Positions 55,153 to 64,000 of a stretch of 64,000 bases of DNA are shown here, piece by piece (within the stretch, counting starts at the first letter, position 1; each line of letters opens with the position of its first letter). The position numbers and the translations under genes were made by a program. Source of the stretch: Trichosporon coremiiforme (Eukaryota > Basidiomycota > Tremellomycetes > Trichosporonales > Trichosporonaceae); contig BCJJ01000020.1 in NCBI GenBank assembly GCA_039545355.1, positions 620,001 through 684,000 of the forward strand, written 5' to 3'. Below the pieces are notes generated by a model. The model saw only the letters and a program-made list of their open reading frames with translations, did not search any database and was not told the origin of the DNA.

Positions 55153-57760
55153 ATGAACTTCCTCAAGAGTGTCACGTCGACGGTCCTGAGCTCGACGGGG
55201 GTCAGCTTCCCCTTCACGATCGGGGAGCGGATACCCGGTATTGAGGCGGGTGCGACGATCTGGGACATCCGAGAGGGCGTGAAGAAAGTGTGTACTCATC
55301 TCATGACATCGCAAGAACTTGGCTGACAGCAGGACGATGGATCACCTGTGACGCTGTTCATCTTCGACGCAACCCTCGGACCGCTGCAGCCGGGGAACAA
55401 GGATCGGAAGACTCTCTTCCAGCTGGCGCGGAATACACTCAAGAAGCTGCGCACGATCCGACACCCCGACGTCATCAAGTATGTCGACTCTGTCGAGACC
55501 GACACACACGTCTACATTGCTACGGAGCCGGTGCGCCCGCTGCAGGGCGTGCTGCGGGACTGGGGATCAGGAGGAGCTCTTGCGAGTTCGGCCGCCAAGA
55601 GCAAGGTCAGCAAGGACGCATGGTGCGCGTGGGGAGTGAAGAGCATCTCTACCGCCCTGGCGTTCCTCAACTCGGCGCCGCTCTCTCAGCACCATGCGTA
55701 CCTGCTCCCCTCGACCGTGTTCATCACACCGGCGATGGAGTGGAGACTAGGCGGCTTCGAGCTGTTAACGGGTATGGACGACGGAAGCGGTGTGCTCTGG
55801 GGTCTCGGCGGAGTTGCGCCAGGGAACGCTGGCGATTTCTCTTGCCCGGAGGTACAGAAAGGAGGGTGGGGAGTACTGAGAGAGTGAGTTGGGAAGCGAT
55901 ACCATGGAAAACTGACAGCGCAGTACGGATCCGGCGTCGACCGACACGTACATGCTCGCGATGTGGCTGTTCTGGCTGTACAACCCGGAGAAGCCTTTAC
56001 CGCGTCTGTCCGCGCCGCCGACACCAGCGACGGCGGGTGCGATCCCGAAGAACCTGTTCCCACTGTGGAAGCGGATGCTGACGCCGAATGCGCGGACGCG
56101 GCTGTCGACGGCAAACTTTGTGCTTGAGGCCGAGAGCTGGTTCAAGCAGAACCCGCTGGTTCAGCTAATCGAGGGGCTGGACGGATTCGAGCTCCGGTCT
56201 GATGGGGAGAAACAGGCGCTCCTGCGCGTGATCAGGGAGAGCGCCGAGGCGGGCTCGCTGCCGGAGCCATTCCTGGTGCACCGCGTGCTGCCGTCGCTGC
56301 TGCACTCGCTGTCGCTGCAGAACGCGCCGTCGTCGCTCATGCTTCCCATCATCCTCAGCATCGGCAAACAGGTTCCGCCCTCGACGTATGGCAAGGTCGT
56401 GCTCGAGCCGGTAGTGAAATTGTTCGCCTCGCCAGACCGCGGAACGCGCATGGCGCTCCTCGAGGGCCTGGACGAGTACGTCGACAAGCTCGACAGCCGG
56501 ACCGTCGTCGATAAGATCTGGCCGAACCTCATCACCGGCTTCGCGGATACGGTGCCCGTCATCCGCGAGGCAACCATCAAGGCCGTGTACCCTCTGAGCG
56601 GGAAGCTCTCAGACCGGATCCTGAACAACGACCTGCTCCGCCTTCTCGCCAAGATGCAGCAGGACAGCGAGGCGTCGATCCGCACGAACACGTGTATCTT
56701 GCTCGGTCGGCTCGCGCCCAACCTCTCAAGCAACACGAAGAAGAAGGTGCTCGTGCCCGCCTTTGCGCGCAGTCTGAAGGATCCCTTCGTGCACGCCCGT
56801 GTTGCGGCGCTCATGGCGCTGATGGCCACCGTCGACTGTTTCGAGAAGGAGGACATTGCGACGCGAGTGATCCCGAACATGGCTTTCGGCCTTGTGGACA
56901 AGGAGCAGACGGTCCGCGACCAAGCCTTCAAGGCGATTGCCATGTTCGTGCAGAAACTCGAGGAGTACGCGGCCACTCTTCCGGTCACGGTCGAAGAGGA
57001 CCGGAGCGGGTCCTCGACCCCCGCGCCCGGCGTGCCCCAAACCGGTCTCGTCACCAGCGCAGCAGGCGCGGCCGGCTCGCTTGCCGGATGGGCGTTCTCG
57101 AATCTTTCGAAGCAGCTCAGCAGTGGCGAGGCGGGCACTCTGTCCGCTCAGCCTGCCGCGTCCCTTTCTCCTCCCCCGTCTATGCCCGCTTCGATGCCAG
57201 CTACGCGCCGTTCATCCGACGTCGGCACAGGCGCCTCGGACCCGCCGCGCCCCGCTCCGCCGAGCAAGGTCGCCTCCTTCGGCGGCTCGACGAAGCTCTC
57301 CTCGGGCCACGGGATGAAGCTGGGCGGCTCTGGCGCGAAGAAGCCGACGACGTCGCTCGTAGATGAGCTCGCGGGCGAGTGGGACGACAGCCCAGGGGGA
57401 TGGGGCAACGACGACCTGATCAACGTGAACGCGGACGAGGACGATTGGACCGCCTTCGAACAGGCTCCCGTTGACATTCCCGCTCCCGCCCCGGCGCAGG
57501 ATTACTACGTCAAGCCTGCCAGCCCCAAGCCCGCGCCGGCGAAGCCAAAACCGAAGCCGGCGTCGCCGGCCATCGTCGCGCCGAAGCCGGTCAAGCCCTC
57601 CGCCCCCGAACCGACAAGTCGCCCGGGAAGTGGTAGCTCGACGCCCAACCTCGCCAGCATGAGCAAGGAGGACAAGGAGAAGGAGATGGCGCGGAGGAGG
57701 GAGGAGCGCAAGGCCCGTATCGCGGCCATGAAGGAGCAGAAGGCGGCCAAGGGCAAGTAG
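55153..57760 (+). CDS. SCY1-like pseudokinase (SCYL1/CEX1-like)
   Basis: Predicted HEAT-repeat pseudokinase of 840 aa. In this family it serves in tRNA export and/or COPI-Golgi traffic. The N-terminal third is a kinase-like fold lacking catalytic residues: no HRD or DFG, and VTLFIFDAT where the Lys strand would be. HEAT repeats follow (about residues 330-600; LITGFADTVPVIREATIKAV, ARVAALMALMATVDCF). A disordered tail is rich in Pro/Ala/Lys (KPAPAKPKPKPASP) and ends in a basic/acidic helix EKEMARRREERKARIAAM. Exons: 55153-55287, 55333-55883, 55924-57760, in phase. Intron 1 has a NAGNAG acceptor (CAGCAG, 55327-55332) that would add or drop one Gln. Start chosen as the first ATG giving MNFLKSVTSTVLSSTG, the usual SCYL1 beginning. 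Confidence 0.92.
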
Positions 57761-57972
57761 ATGTAGGGTATACTAGTAAAATGCATGACATAGACCGGTA
57801 AACACTGGACCATGGTCCGCTGCGTATTCCCGCTGCGCTCTCCTACAATGTGTGTCTGGGACTCGCGACTCGACCTCCTCGTCTCAATTGACCCCCCCAT
57901 TACCTGGCCGAGTCCCAATATACAGGCTACTTCTACATTCTGGCGATGACGGATAGCCAGGTCCGACGACCG
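57761..57972. other. Short convergent spacer
   Basis: 212 bp between the ends of the SCY1-like gene (+) and the SH3 gene (-). Nothing recognised. Confidence 0.5.
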
Positions 57973-59505
57973 CTACCACCGTTCCTTCTCGTCGTTCTCC
58001 GAGTTGCCCCTGAGACTGTCTGGCGTCTGCTCGCGCTGTCTCCGCATCTGCCGGACCTGCTCCCACTCCGCGTCGAACTCTGCGTCGGCCTCAGAGCACC
58101 TCTCGAGGTATCCCTCGGGCACGAGGCCTTCGACGCCATCGCGCAGGCGCGTGCCGACGACCCAGCCCTCGCCGCCTCCGCGCCCGCGCACGTCTAAGAA
58201 CTCGCCGACGTCGACCGCAATCTCGTTGATACCCTCTGGCGTAAAGGGGTACGCGGTTCGGTATAACCCGTCGGGCTCGCCCTCGTCGCCGCCGTGGTAG
58301 TAGATGTCGTCGGGACCCAGCTCCTCGTCCTCGCTCCAGTAGTCCGACGCACTGTGGTCCGCGACGTCCTCGTCGTCGCGCTTCGTCCACGAGCCAAGGC
58401 CGAAGGAGAGTCCCGTCGAAGGTTGTTCTGTTGACGGCGAGGAGGCACTCGGGCCGAACGAGGCGCCGAACCCGAAGCCGCTGAAGCCCCAGCCTTCTTG
58501 CGGCGTAGGTGCTGATGGCGTCGACGGCTCGGGCTCGCCCTCATTCCAGTTCGAGCGCGAGCGGTGTGGTCCCAGGCCGACGAAGCGCAGGTCCGTCATG
58601 TGGAAGGCGTAGTCGCGCACCTTCACCCGGCGCTGCACGGCTGCCTCGGCCACGAGCGCCGGGTTCTTCGCGCGCGGCGTCGCACTTCCGCTCTCGTCCA
58701 GATTCAGCGCGTTCAAGGCGGACAGCGTCGCGGGCGTCAGGGGCACCGAGCCGGATTTCGAGCCTGTAGATGACCGGTTCGAGCTAGGCAGCTTGCCATC
58801 CTTCGATGCACGTCGTGATCCGCCAGCCGCGCTGCTGCCGCTGCCACTACCGCTGCCACTGCCGTCGCGGCCGTCGATGAGGCCAAGCCCGTGTTTTCTG
58901 TTGTCCTCGCTGGCCGTCTCCTTGGCGCTGGCGTCCTCGGTCTTGTCTTCAGCCTTTTCCTTGTCGTGCTCGGCCTGTTCCTCCTCGGCCGTTTCTAAGC
59001 CCGCGCCCATCGGGGCCGCTGTCGAGACTAAGCCGAGTAACGACTTCGGGCGCGCCTTGAGACTTCGCCTGCTCGCTGATGAGCAGCTCCGATCCCGCGT
59101 CTGCGTGCCGAACGTGCTCCCGCTCGGGGAGGACCCGAACATGTTGGGGCCCGGGCTCGTGAGGCCATGTATGCTGTGGGGGCTTGCTGTCGGGCTGTCG
59201 ATGACCTGCGACGCTGGCCGCGAGGGCGCGGGCGATTGCGGGGCTGGTCGAGAACTCGTTAAGGAGGAATTTGATCGCGGCTTCGGCAGTGACCCCCGAC
59301 GCTGCATCCCCACAGCCTGCATGCCTTGGACCCCCTGGATGGACGATCGCTGCAGGGACAGCGGACGCATCCGCACCTCTGGGCTCCGCTGCTCCAAGCT
59401 GTTCAGCGACGGCACGACCGGGGCCGACTTGGACCCGCCTGCTGTTAGCTCAAGAGGGATCAACAACACACGATTAGGCGAAGCCGGAACGGTCACGTCC
59501 GTCAT
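57973..59505 (-). CDS. SH3-domain protein, NBP2-like
   Basis: 510-aa intronless gene. Residues about 412-472 form an SH3 domain (LYRTAYPFTPEGINEIAVDV, GEGWVVGTRLRDGVEGLVPE, GYLERC) whose long n-Src/RT pattern and PFTPE...NEIAV wording resemble fungal NBP2, an adaptor that brings phosphatases to HOG/CWI kinase modules. Upstream is a conserved-looking motif VKVRDYAFHMTDLRFVGLG (about residue 295), also present in NBP2-type proteins. The N-terminal 280 residues are low complexity: Ser/Pro-rich with (Gly-Ser) runs and an acidic Lys/Glu/Asp patch. Function by family analogy only. The start is the most upstream ATG; a GT-rich minisatellite lies about 225 bp further upstream. Confidence 0.75.
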   Translation of the reverse strand: MTDVTVPASPNRVLLIPLELTAGGSKSAPVVPSLNSLEQRSPEVRMRPLSLQRSSIQGVQGMQAVGMQRRGSLPKPRSNSSLTSSRPAPQSPAPSRPASQVIDSPTASPHSIHGLTSPGPNMFGSSPSGSTFGTQTRDRSCSSASRRSLKARPKSLLGLVSTAAPMGAGLETAEEEQAEHDKEKAEDKTEDASAKETASEDNRKHGLGLIDGRDGSGSGSGSGSSAAGGSRRASKDGKLPSSNRSSTGSKSGSVPLTPATLSALNALNLDESGSATPRAKNPALVAEAAVQRRVKVRDYAFHMTDLRFVGLGPHRSRSNWNEGEPEPSTPSAPTPQEGWGFSGFGFGASFGPSASSPSTEQPSTGLSFGLGSWTKRDDEDVADHSASDYWSEDEELGPDDIYYHGGDEGEPDGLYRTAYPFTPEGINEIAVDVGEFLDVRGRGGGEGWVVGTRLRDGVEGLVPEGYLERCSEADAEFDAEWEQVRQMRRQREQTPDSLRGNSENDEKERW

Positions 59506-60885
59506 GGCTCGAAATGATGGGGAAGCAGGGTCACGGTCGGTGCGCTAGTCGAGTCGGTCGCGGCGGTAGGGAAGGGTATGTATGCTGGGATGGGCTGGGC
59601 GGACGGATGAGACGGAGCTGCCGTGGATGAACGAACGTATGCACGGGACGATGATGTAGGTTGTTGTGGTCTTGTGTGACAGGATGGTATATGGTCGGGA
59701 GTCAAATTGAGCGTTGAAGAGTGTACGAGTGTGTGGTGTGTGGTGTGTGCTGTGTGCTGTGTGGTGTGTGCTGTGTGGTGTATGAGCGTGTGTGGCCCCT
59801 AAGACTTTGACCCCTGGTGTCCCTGGTGTGGGCCGAGCGAGACCATTATAGCGTGGAGGCGTGCTGCAGTTGCTCTGCAGTTGCGGGGCATGTTTGGCGT
59901 TTCGGCCAGCCAGCGAGTGCAGTCAACCCCAGGGTTCAGTCGTCTAGTCCAGCTGACAGATGCGTGCAGACGGGGGGGTCATGGCTGCTCGCATGCTGAG
60001 GTGGTCGCATGCTCGACCGACCGCGGGAGTGGGAAGTGCACGCGTGGCCAGTCAAGATGAGCGCGCGAGCGGGGAAGACGTCGGCTGAGATGCCGGTGAC
60101 AAGGGGAAGCGCGTTTGATCACGGGCCGCGCAGTTCACAGGACGCGCAGGACAACGACATGAGATGCAGAGCCCACATGCCGCTGAGCCCGCGCAGAGCC
60201 GCAGAGCCGCAAACCTGCCGGCCGCAGAGCGCAGACCGCACAGCGCACAGCCCGAGCCCAAGGCATCTTTGTACATCTTTGTCCCGGGCCAGAGTCGCGA
60301 CCATGGCATACCCTCACTTCGAAACAAATCACACCGTACGGCTCACTCCCGCACACATGGCCTCCAAGGCCTAGCCATCTAGCCGTCTCCTTCATGTGCA
60401 CTCGCCCGCTCGGCACCAGCCTTGACTGGACACTCTCGCTTTATGACTCAGATCCCGGTGCGCGCGGTGCGGCCTCTCACCGCTCACACGCTCACACGCC
60501 CACGCTGTCGTCGAAACATGTCTCCACCACCCTAACTTACAAGCAGACTTATCCCTGGATGCACTGCCAACAGCCGCGTCTGATCGCGATCGATGCTTTG
60601 CTTGCCGTCATCTCGTTCAAAAGTGAATACTCATGCATACAATCAACTTTTATAAGTCACAATACAATACAAGTCTGATGGTGACCCCTGCAAAACCCAT
60701 TCGATCCAACAACCATCCGCCGCACAACACCTCTAACGTGCAATGTCGTTCCTGCGCTCCTTGAGCGCTTTAGTTTTACTTTTTGATGGGTTGATGAACA
60801 GAATACGATTTCGTGGGACTTTTTATGCCTATACAACAATGTGGAATTATACTTGAGTTGGTTCACGTTTGTGGTGTTGGGAGCT
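59506..60885. other. Intergenic: SH3 gene promoter and RhoGEF 3' region
   Basis: 1.4 kb with no supported gene. 60600-60880 is markedly AT-richer than its surroundings and includes TTTTAGTTTTACTTTTTG, probably the RhoGEF 3' UTR and polyadenylation region. The rest is SH3-gene upstream DNA. Confidence 0.5.
59729..59794. repeat. GT-rich minisatellite (GTGTGTGGTGTGTGCT-like)
   Basis: About 65 bp built of GTGTG, GGTGT and GCTGT units, imperfect, upstream of the SH3-domain gene. Simple-sequence expansion with possible Z-DNA character. Confidence 0.85.
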
Positions 60886-63741
60886 TCAACGCGTCATGCT
60901 GCCAATCGTGTCGACGAGATCATCCACCGTGGCGATTCCGTCGCTCCCGATAGCGGCACTTCGCTGCATTCTACGCGATAATGAAGAGGTGGGAGGAACC
61001 AGAGCGTACGTCGACGTGTTGACGGCTCCGTGGTGCCCTCGCACAGTGAGGGCGAACTGCTCGGCAGTTCCGTTTCCGACCAGCATCTTCATGTCGTTAA
61101 CACTGCCAAGCCCACCCTCGGCCACCGGGGCCAAGCGCAGACGGGCCAGGTCGGACTTTTTGGAGCGGAACAGGTTTCCACGGTCGGCGATAGGCTGAGC
61201 GAGCAGGATCACATCGTTGAAGATCAACATGGTGTAAACGTCGTCGCGACGAGCCTTGCGGATCGAGGGAGACTTGTTGGGAGGGGGCGTTCCGTCGGAG
61301 GAGATAAGCGAAGCGCCACGCGAAACGGGAGGGCGACGCGGTAAGGAGGAGGCGAGAGACTGAGTCGACGAGGTGGCCGAGGTGGCAGAGGACGTGGTGG
61401 TGGTAGAGTCGCGAGTCGATCGTCGGCTGGGACGATCCTTGACCTCGGACGTATCGGAGGAGGTGAACCCGGCGTAAGCAGACAGATCAGTAGTGCTGGC
61501 CGTGCTTAGAGCCGACTGAAGAGACGAGCGGATGTTCTTCAAGGTGTGAGACCGGGTGAAGTGAGCGCCGGGGTGGGCCACCGGGTCCTTCGCATATGCC
61601 CGGATGACCTGAGCGTGCCCCAAAAGACGACGGCCGCGAATAGCGAGCCTGAAGTCGAGCGGAAGACCCTCACAACGCCGCTGAATGCTAACGAGCTGCT
61701 GGAACTCGTCCTCCCTTGCCTTGCATGACTCAAGATGCGAAAGGACGGTCTCGGTGGCTTCAATTAACTCAGAGACAGCGGTGTAATCGGGGTGGCCCAT
61801 CGGGGTGGCGTCGAGTAGGCGATGAAGCATCAAAGGGTACTTGGTCAATCGCTGAATGGGCTTGAGGAGCATGCTGGTCAGACCCATGGCGCCCATGGCA
61901 GGGTTGCGGGTCTGCATGCGGAGGAATTCGCCATAATTGCTCATCTCGTTCCGGGTCTCGTCGTCGAGGAACTGCGAAACGGGGTGGAACACGGCAATGT
62001 ATGGCTCATGGCAGCTGAGCTTCTCGATCCAAGGGCGCATGGCGGTGACGAATTGGCCCACGTGTACCATGCCGTTCGCCCGAGAAAGACCTTGCAGCGC
62101 CTTGGCGAGCTCGTCGTGGGTGTGCGTGAGCTTCTCGAGCAGGTCGAAGAGCTGGCAGGCGTTGGTAGGAATACCAGACATCCAGACGCCATCGGGAGTC
62201 TTGAGAGGGTGAGCGAACAGGCGGAGAACGTCACGGCACGAGCGCACAAAAGCGTGCTCGGTCTCGCAGAACTCGAACATGACCTCCTGTCGCTTGACCT
62301 CCCTCTCTCCGTCCTCCTGGGAGACAATGTTCTGGTAAACGTCGCTATTGTCGAGAGCCTCCCGCCAGGTACGTCCGGTTTCGACACGAGGCATCACGGG
62401 CCGAATACTCTTAGTATAGCCCGTGTGACGGACCTGGAACGACTCCTGGCGCTGGCGAGGAGGCTGGGGCGGCTCGCGGACCTGGCGAGCAGAGGCCGAC
62501 TTGCGGAGGCGAGAGGTCGAGCGCGCCGGGGCGGAAGTCTTGGGCGGTAAGAGGTGGCTGCTGGAGGCACTCGTCAACGGGCCAAGCTTCTTTGGGGCCG
62601 CGCGAGGAGTAATGCTGGCGGGACGGTCGACCAGGGGGAAGGGAGGCGAAATCGACCGCTCCTGGTTCGAAAGGATGTCGTCCTCATCGTCATGGATGAC
62701 CGAGATGAGCGAGCGGCTGAAAGCCTTCGACTTGCTGTGTCCCCAGGACTGCGAGTCCGTGTCCGACTCGACAGGCGAACCAAGGTCAGGGCTCACGGGA
62801 GTAGGCTCCTCAACTTCGAATTTGCCGTCGAACTTGGTGCCTAAGGATAACTCGAGCTGGGGAGGAGGGTCTCCTGGGCAAGCCCAGAAGTACTTGGCAG
62901 CCTCGTCGTTATGCGGCTGGTCAACAATGCTCCAGGGCTGGGCGAAGTCGAGGTTAGCGACGAGCCCGCGAAGAGCGTTCAGACGACGCTTGCGAGCACC
63001 GGTTGGTGACGGCTCTCCCGAGCCGTGAGACTCCTTAGAAGACGGAGATGTGGTCATCTTGACGCCAAATTCCGAGGTCTGCTTCTGAGGAGGAGACTCC
63101 AATCCGTCTCTAACAAAGGAGAGTCGGGGAGCACCGCGGGACGACTCGCACACGCGAATAGACGGTCCGGAGGTGTGCGAGTTGGGAGTCGGGCAGGAGG
63201 CAACCGAATACCGGCTCGCATTGGCATTAGGCGAAACGGGCATAGGGTAAGCCTCGGAGGGCTGCTTGGACCAGCCATATCGCTTGGCGGAGTGACGACG
63301 AACTGGCGAAGTCGTCCAAGCTGATCCCGTAGGCATCTCCTCGTCGGTAGAGGAGGTCAGAGAGTCTGGTCGCACGACAACGGGGAGGACGCTGGGCGCA
63401 GGTCCGGCGATTTTGCCACCAGGGCCACTGAGCCTTCTAGGCCAAAGGCTGGCGAGGCCGTCCGACGACTCGCAAGAGGACTCCACTGAGGAAGCGCTGG
63501 TGTAGAAGGAGGCTTCGGACTCAGAGAAAGGACCAGAGGCGGGGGTTGTCGTTGATGATTGAGCGCTCGAAACGGGGGTCAGGAAATTTGTATCGATGCC
63601 AGACGACATTATGCGAGGGAGGTCGGGGAGGGAAGCATTGAGGGGGTGGCTGAGCTTCGCAGCGATGCCGGTGGCCAAGGAGTACGAGCGCGACGGGGCC
63701 TGCTGCCTTGACATTGCTGGAGCTTTTGGGGAAGCGGGCAT
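60886..63741 (-). CDS. RhoGEF (DH domain with split PH-like domain)
   Basis: Guanine-nucleotide exchange factor for Rho/Cdc42 GTPases; 951 aa, intronless. A Ser/Pro-rich N-terminal region (about 1-470) precedes the DH domain (about 475-680). The DH domain includes VKRQEVMFEFCETEHAFVRS (CR1-like), MGLTSMLLKPIQRLTKYPLM (CR3, the most conserved GEF helix) and the closing helix SHLESCKAREDEFQQL. The following PH-like part starts with RLAIRGRRLLGHAQV and resumes after a 110-residue Ser/Thr-rich insertion (DDVYTMLIFNDVILLAQ, about residue 839), a pattern of a PH domain interrupted by a disordered loop. The start is the most upstream ATG in the only long frame. Specific ortholog (CDC24, ROM2, TUS1 or other) cannot be chosen: no CH, DEP or CNH domain is seen. 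Confidence 0.9.
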   Translation of the reverse strand: MPASPKAPAMSRQQAPSRSYSLATGIAAKLSHPLNASLPDLPRIMSSGIDTNFLTPVSSAQSSTTTPASGPFSESEASFYTSASSVESSCESSDGLASLWPRRLSGPGGKIAGPAPSVLPVVVRPDSLTSSTDEEMPTGSAWTTSPVRRHSAKRYGWSKQPSEAYPMPVSPNANASRYSVASCPTPNSHTSGPSIRVCESSRGAPRLSFVRDGLESPPQKQTSEFGVKMTTSPSSKESHGSGEPSPTGARKRRLNALRGLVANLDFAQPWSIVDQPHNDEAAKYFWACPGDPPPQLELSLGTKFDGKFEVEEPTPVSPDLGSPVESDTDSQSWGHSKSKAFSRSLISVIHDDEDDILSNQERSISPPFPLVDRPASITPRAAPKKLGPLTSASSSHLLPPKTSAPARSTSRLRKSASARQVREPPQPPRQRQESFQVRHTGYTKSIRPVMPRVETGRTWREALDNSDVYQNIVSQEDGEREVKRQEVMFEFCETEHAFVRSCRDVLRLFAHPLKTPDGVWMSGIPTNACQLFDLLEKLTHTHDELAKALQGLSRANGMVHVGQFVTAMRPWIEKLSCHEPYIAVFHPVSQFLDDETRNEMSNYGEFLRMQTRNPAMGAMGLTSMLLKPIQRLTKYPLMLHRLLDATPMGHPDYTAVSELIEATETVLSHLESCKAREDEFQQLVSIQRRCEGLPLDFRLAIRGRRLLGHAQVIRAYAKDPVAHPGAHFTRSHTLKNIRSSLQSALSTASTTDLSAYAGFTSSDTSEVKDRPSRRSTRDSTTTTSSATSATSSTQSLASSLPRRPPVSRGASLISSDGTPPPNKSPSIRKARRDDVYTMLIFNDVILLAQPIADRGNLFRSKKSDLARLRLAPVAEGGLGSVNDMKMLVGNGTAEQFALTVRGHHGAVNTSTYALVPPTSSLSRRMQRSAAIGSDGIATVDDLVDTIGSMTR

Positions 63742-64000
63742 GGTCGAATGAGAGTGAGGATAACGAGGGTTGTTGCAAAAGAGGTCTAGAGCACAGACAA
63801 GGAGTGTGCTGTGAGCGGGGGAGCTAGGTGCTCTCTTGGTCGGGGGCGTGCTAAGGGTGGCCGTGTCACTGGAAAAGAACGACGTTACACACCAGTAAAA
63901 CTAGCCGAGCCTTGCAGAACAGATGGATGAGGTGAGGTGCGTCGTCGAAAGAAGACGGCAAACGTAGACCCGTGTGTTGCAGACGTGTAGTGGGCGTGGT
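63742..64000. promoter_or_regulatory. RhoGEF upstream region (partial)
   Basis: 259 bp up to the window edge, upstream of the minus-strand RhoGEF ATG. No TATA element or further gene seen. Confidence 0.45.

Overview
The window is nuclear DNA of a GC-rich basidiomycete yeast, most likely a tremellomycete close to Trichosporonales. Support for this: many short spliceosomal introns (about 34-60 nt) with GTGAGT/GTAAGT donors, a CTGAC/CTAAC branch motif close to the acceptor, C/G-ending codons, and recognisable fungal families. The species call is inference. Exon limits were set by hand from splice motifs, reading phase and family conservation.

Left part (1-21 kb), dense and housekeeping: the C-terminal half of cohesin SMC1, hexokinase, an AVT-like vacuolar amino-acid transporter, two tRNA-Phe genes, a SIMPL-domain membrane protein, an RGG-rich DEAD-box helicase, a Zn2Cys6 transcription factor convergent with an intracellular-type GH36 alpha-galactosidase, and an orphan 433-aa gene.

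Middle (21-47.5 kb), gene-poor and accessory: a 4.3 kb stretch without genes, two more tRNA-Phe genes, a 975-codon gene fusing a fungal seven-helix rhodopsin domain to a fucose-permease-type MFS transporter, a UCH deubiquitinase with an odd tandem splice donor, a small acidic gene broken by single-base frame changes, a FAD phenol-hydroxylase-like monooxygenase, a small Ala/Gly/Ser-rich protein beside a G27-A-G44 tract, a further 4.5 kb almost without genes, and a decayed UPF1-like helicase.

Right part (47.9-64 kb), again housekeeping: SDH1 (with an 18-nt microexon and four ambiguous bases), TOP1, a SCY1/CEX1-like pseudokinase, an NBP2-like SH3 protein and a RhoGEF. No operon-like logic is expected. 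The only neighbours that might work together are the Zn2Cys6 regulator and the alpha-galactosidase. The strongest candidates for something unusual are the rhodopsin-FucP fusion, the tRNA-Phe family with variable introns and conserved 3' hairpins, and the UCH tandem donor.
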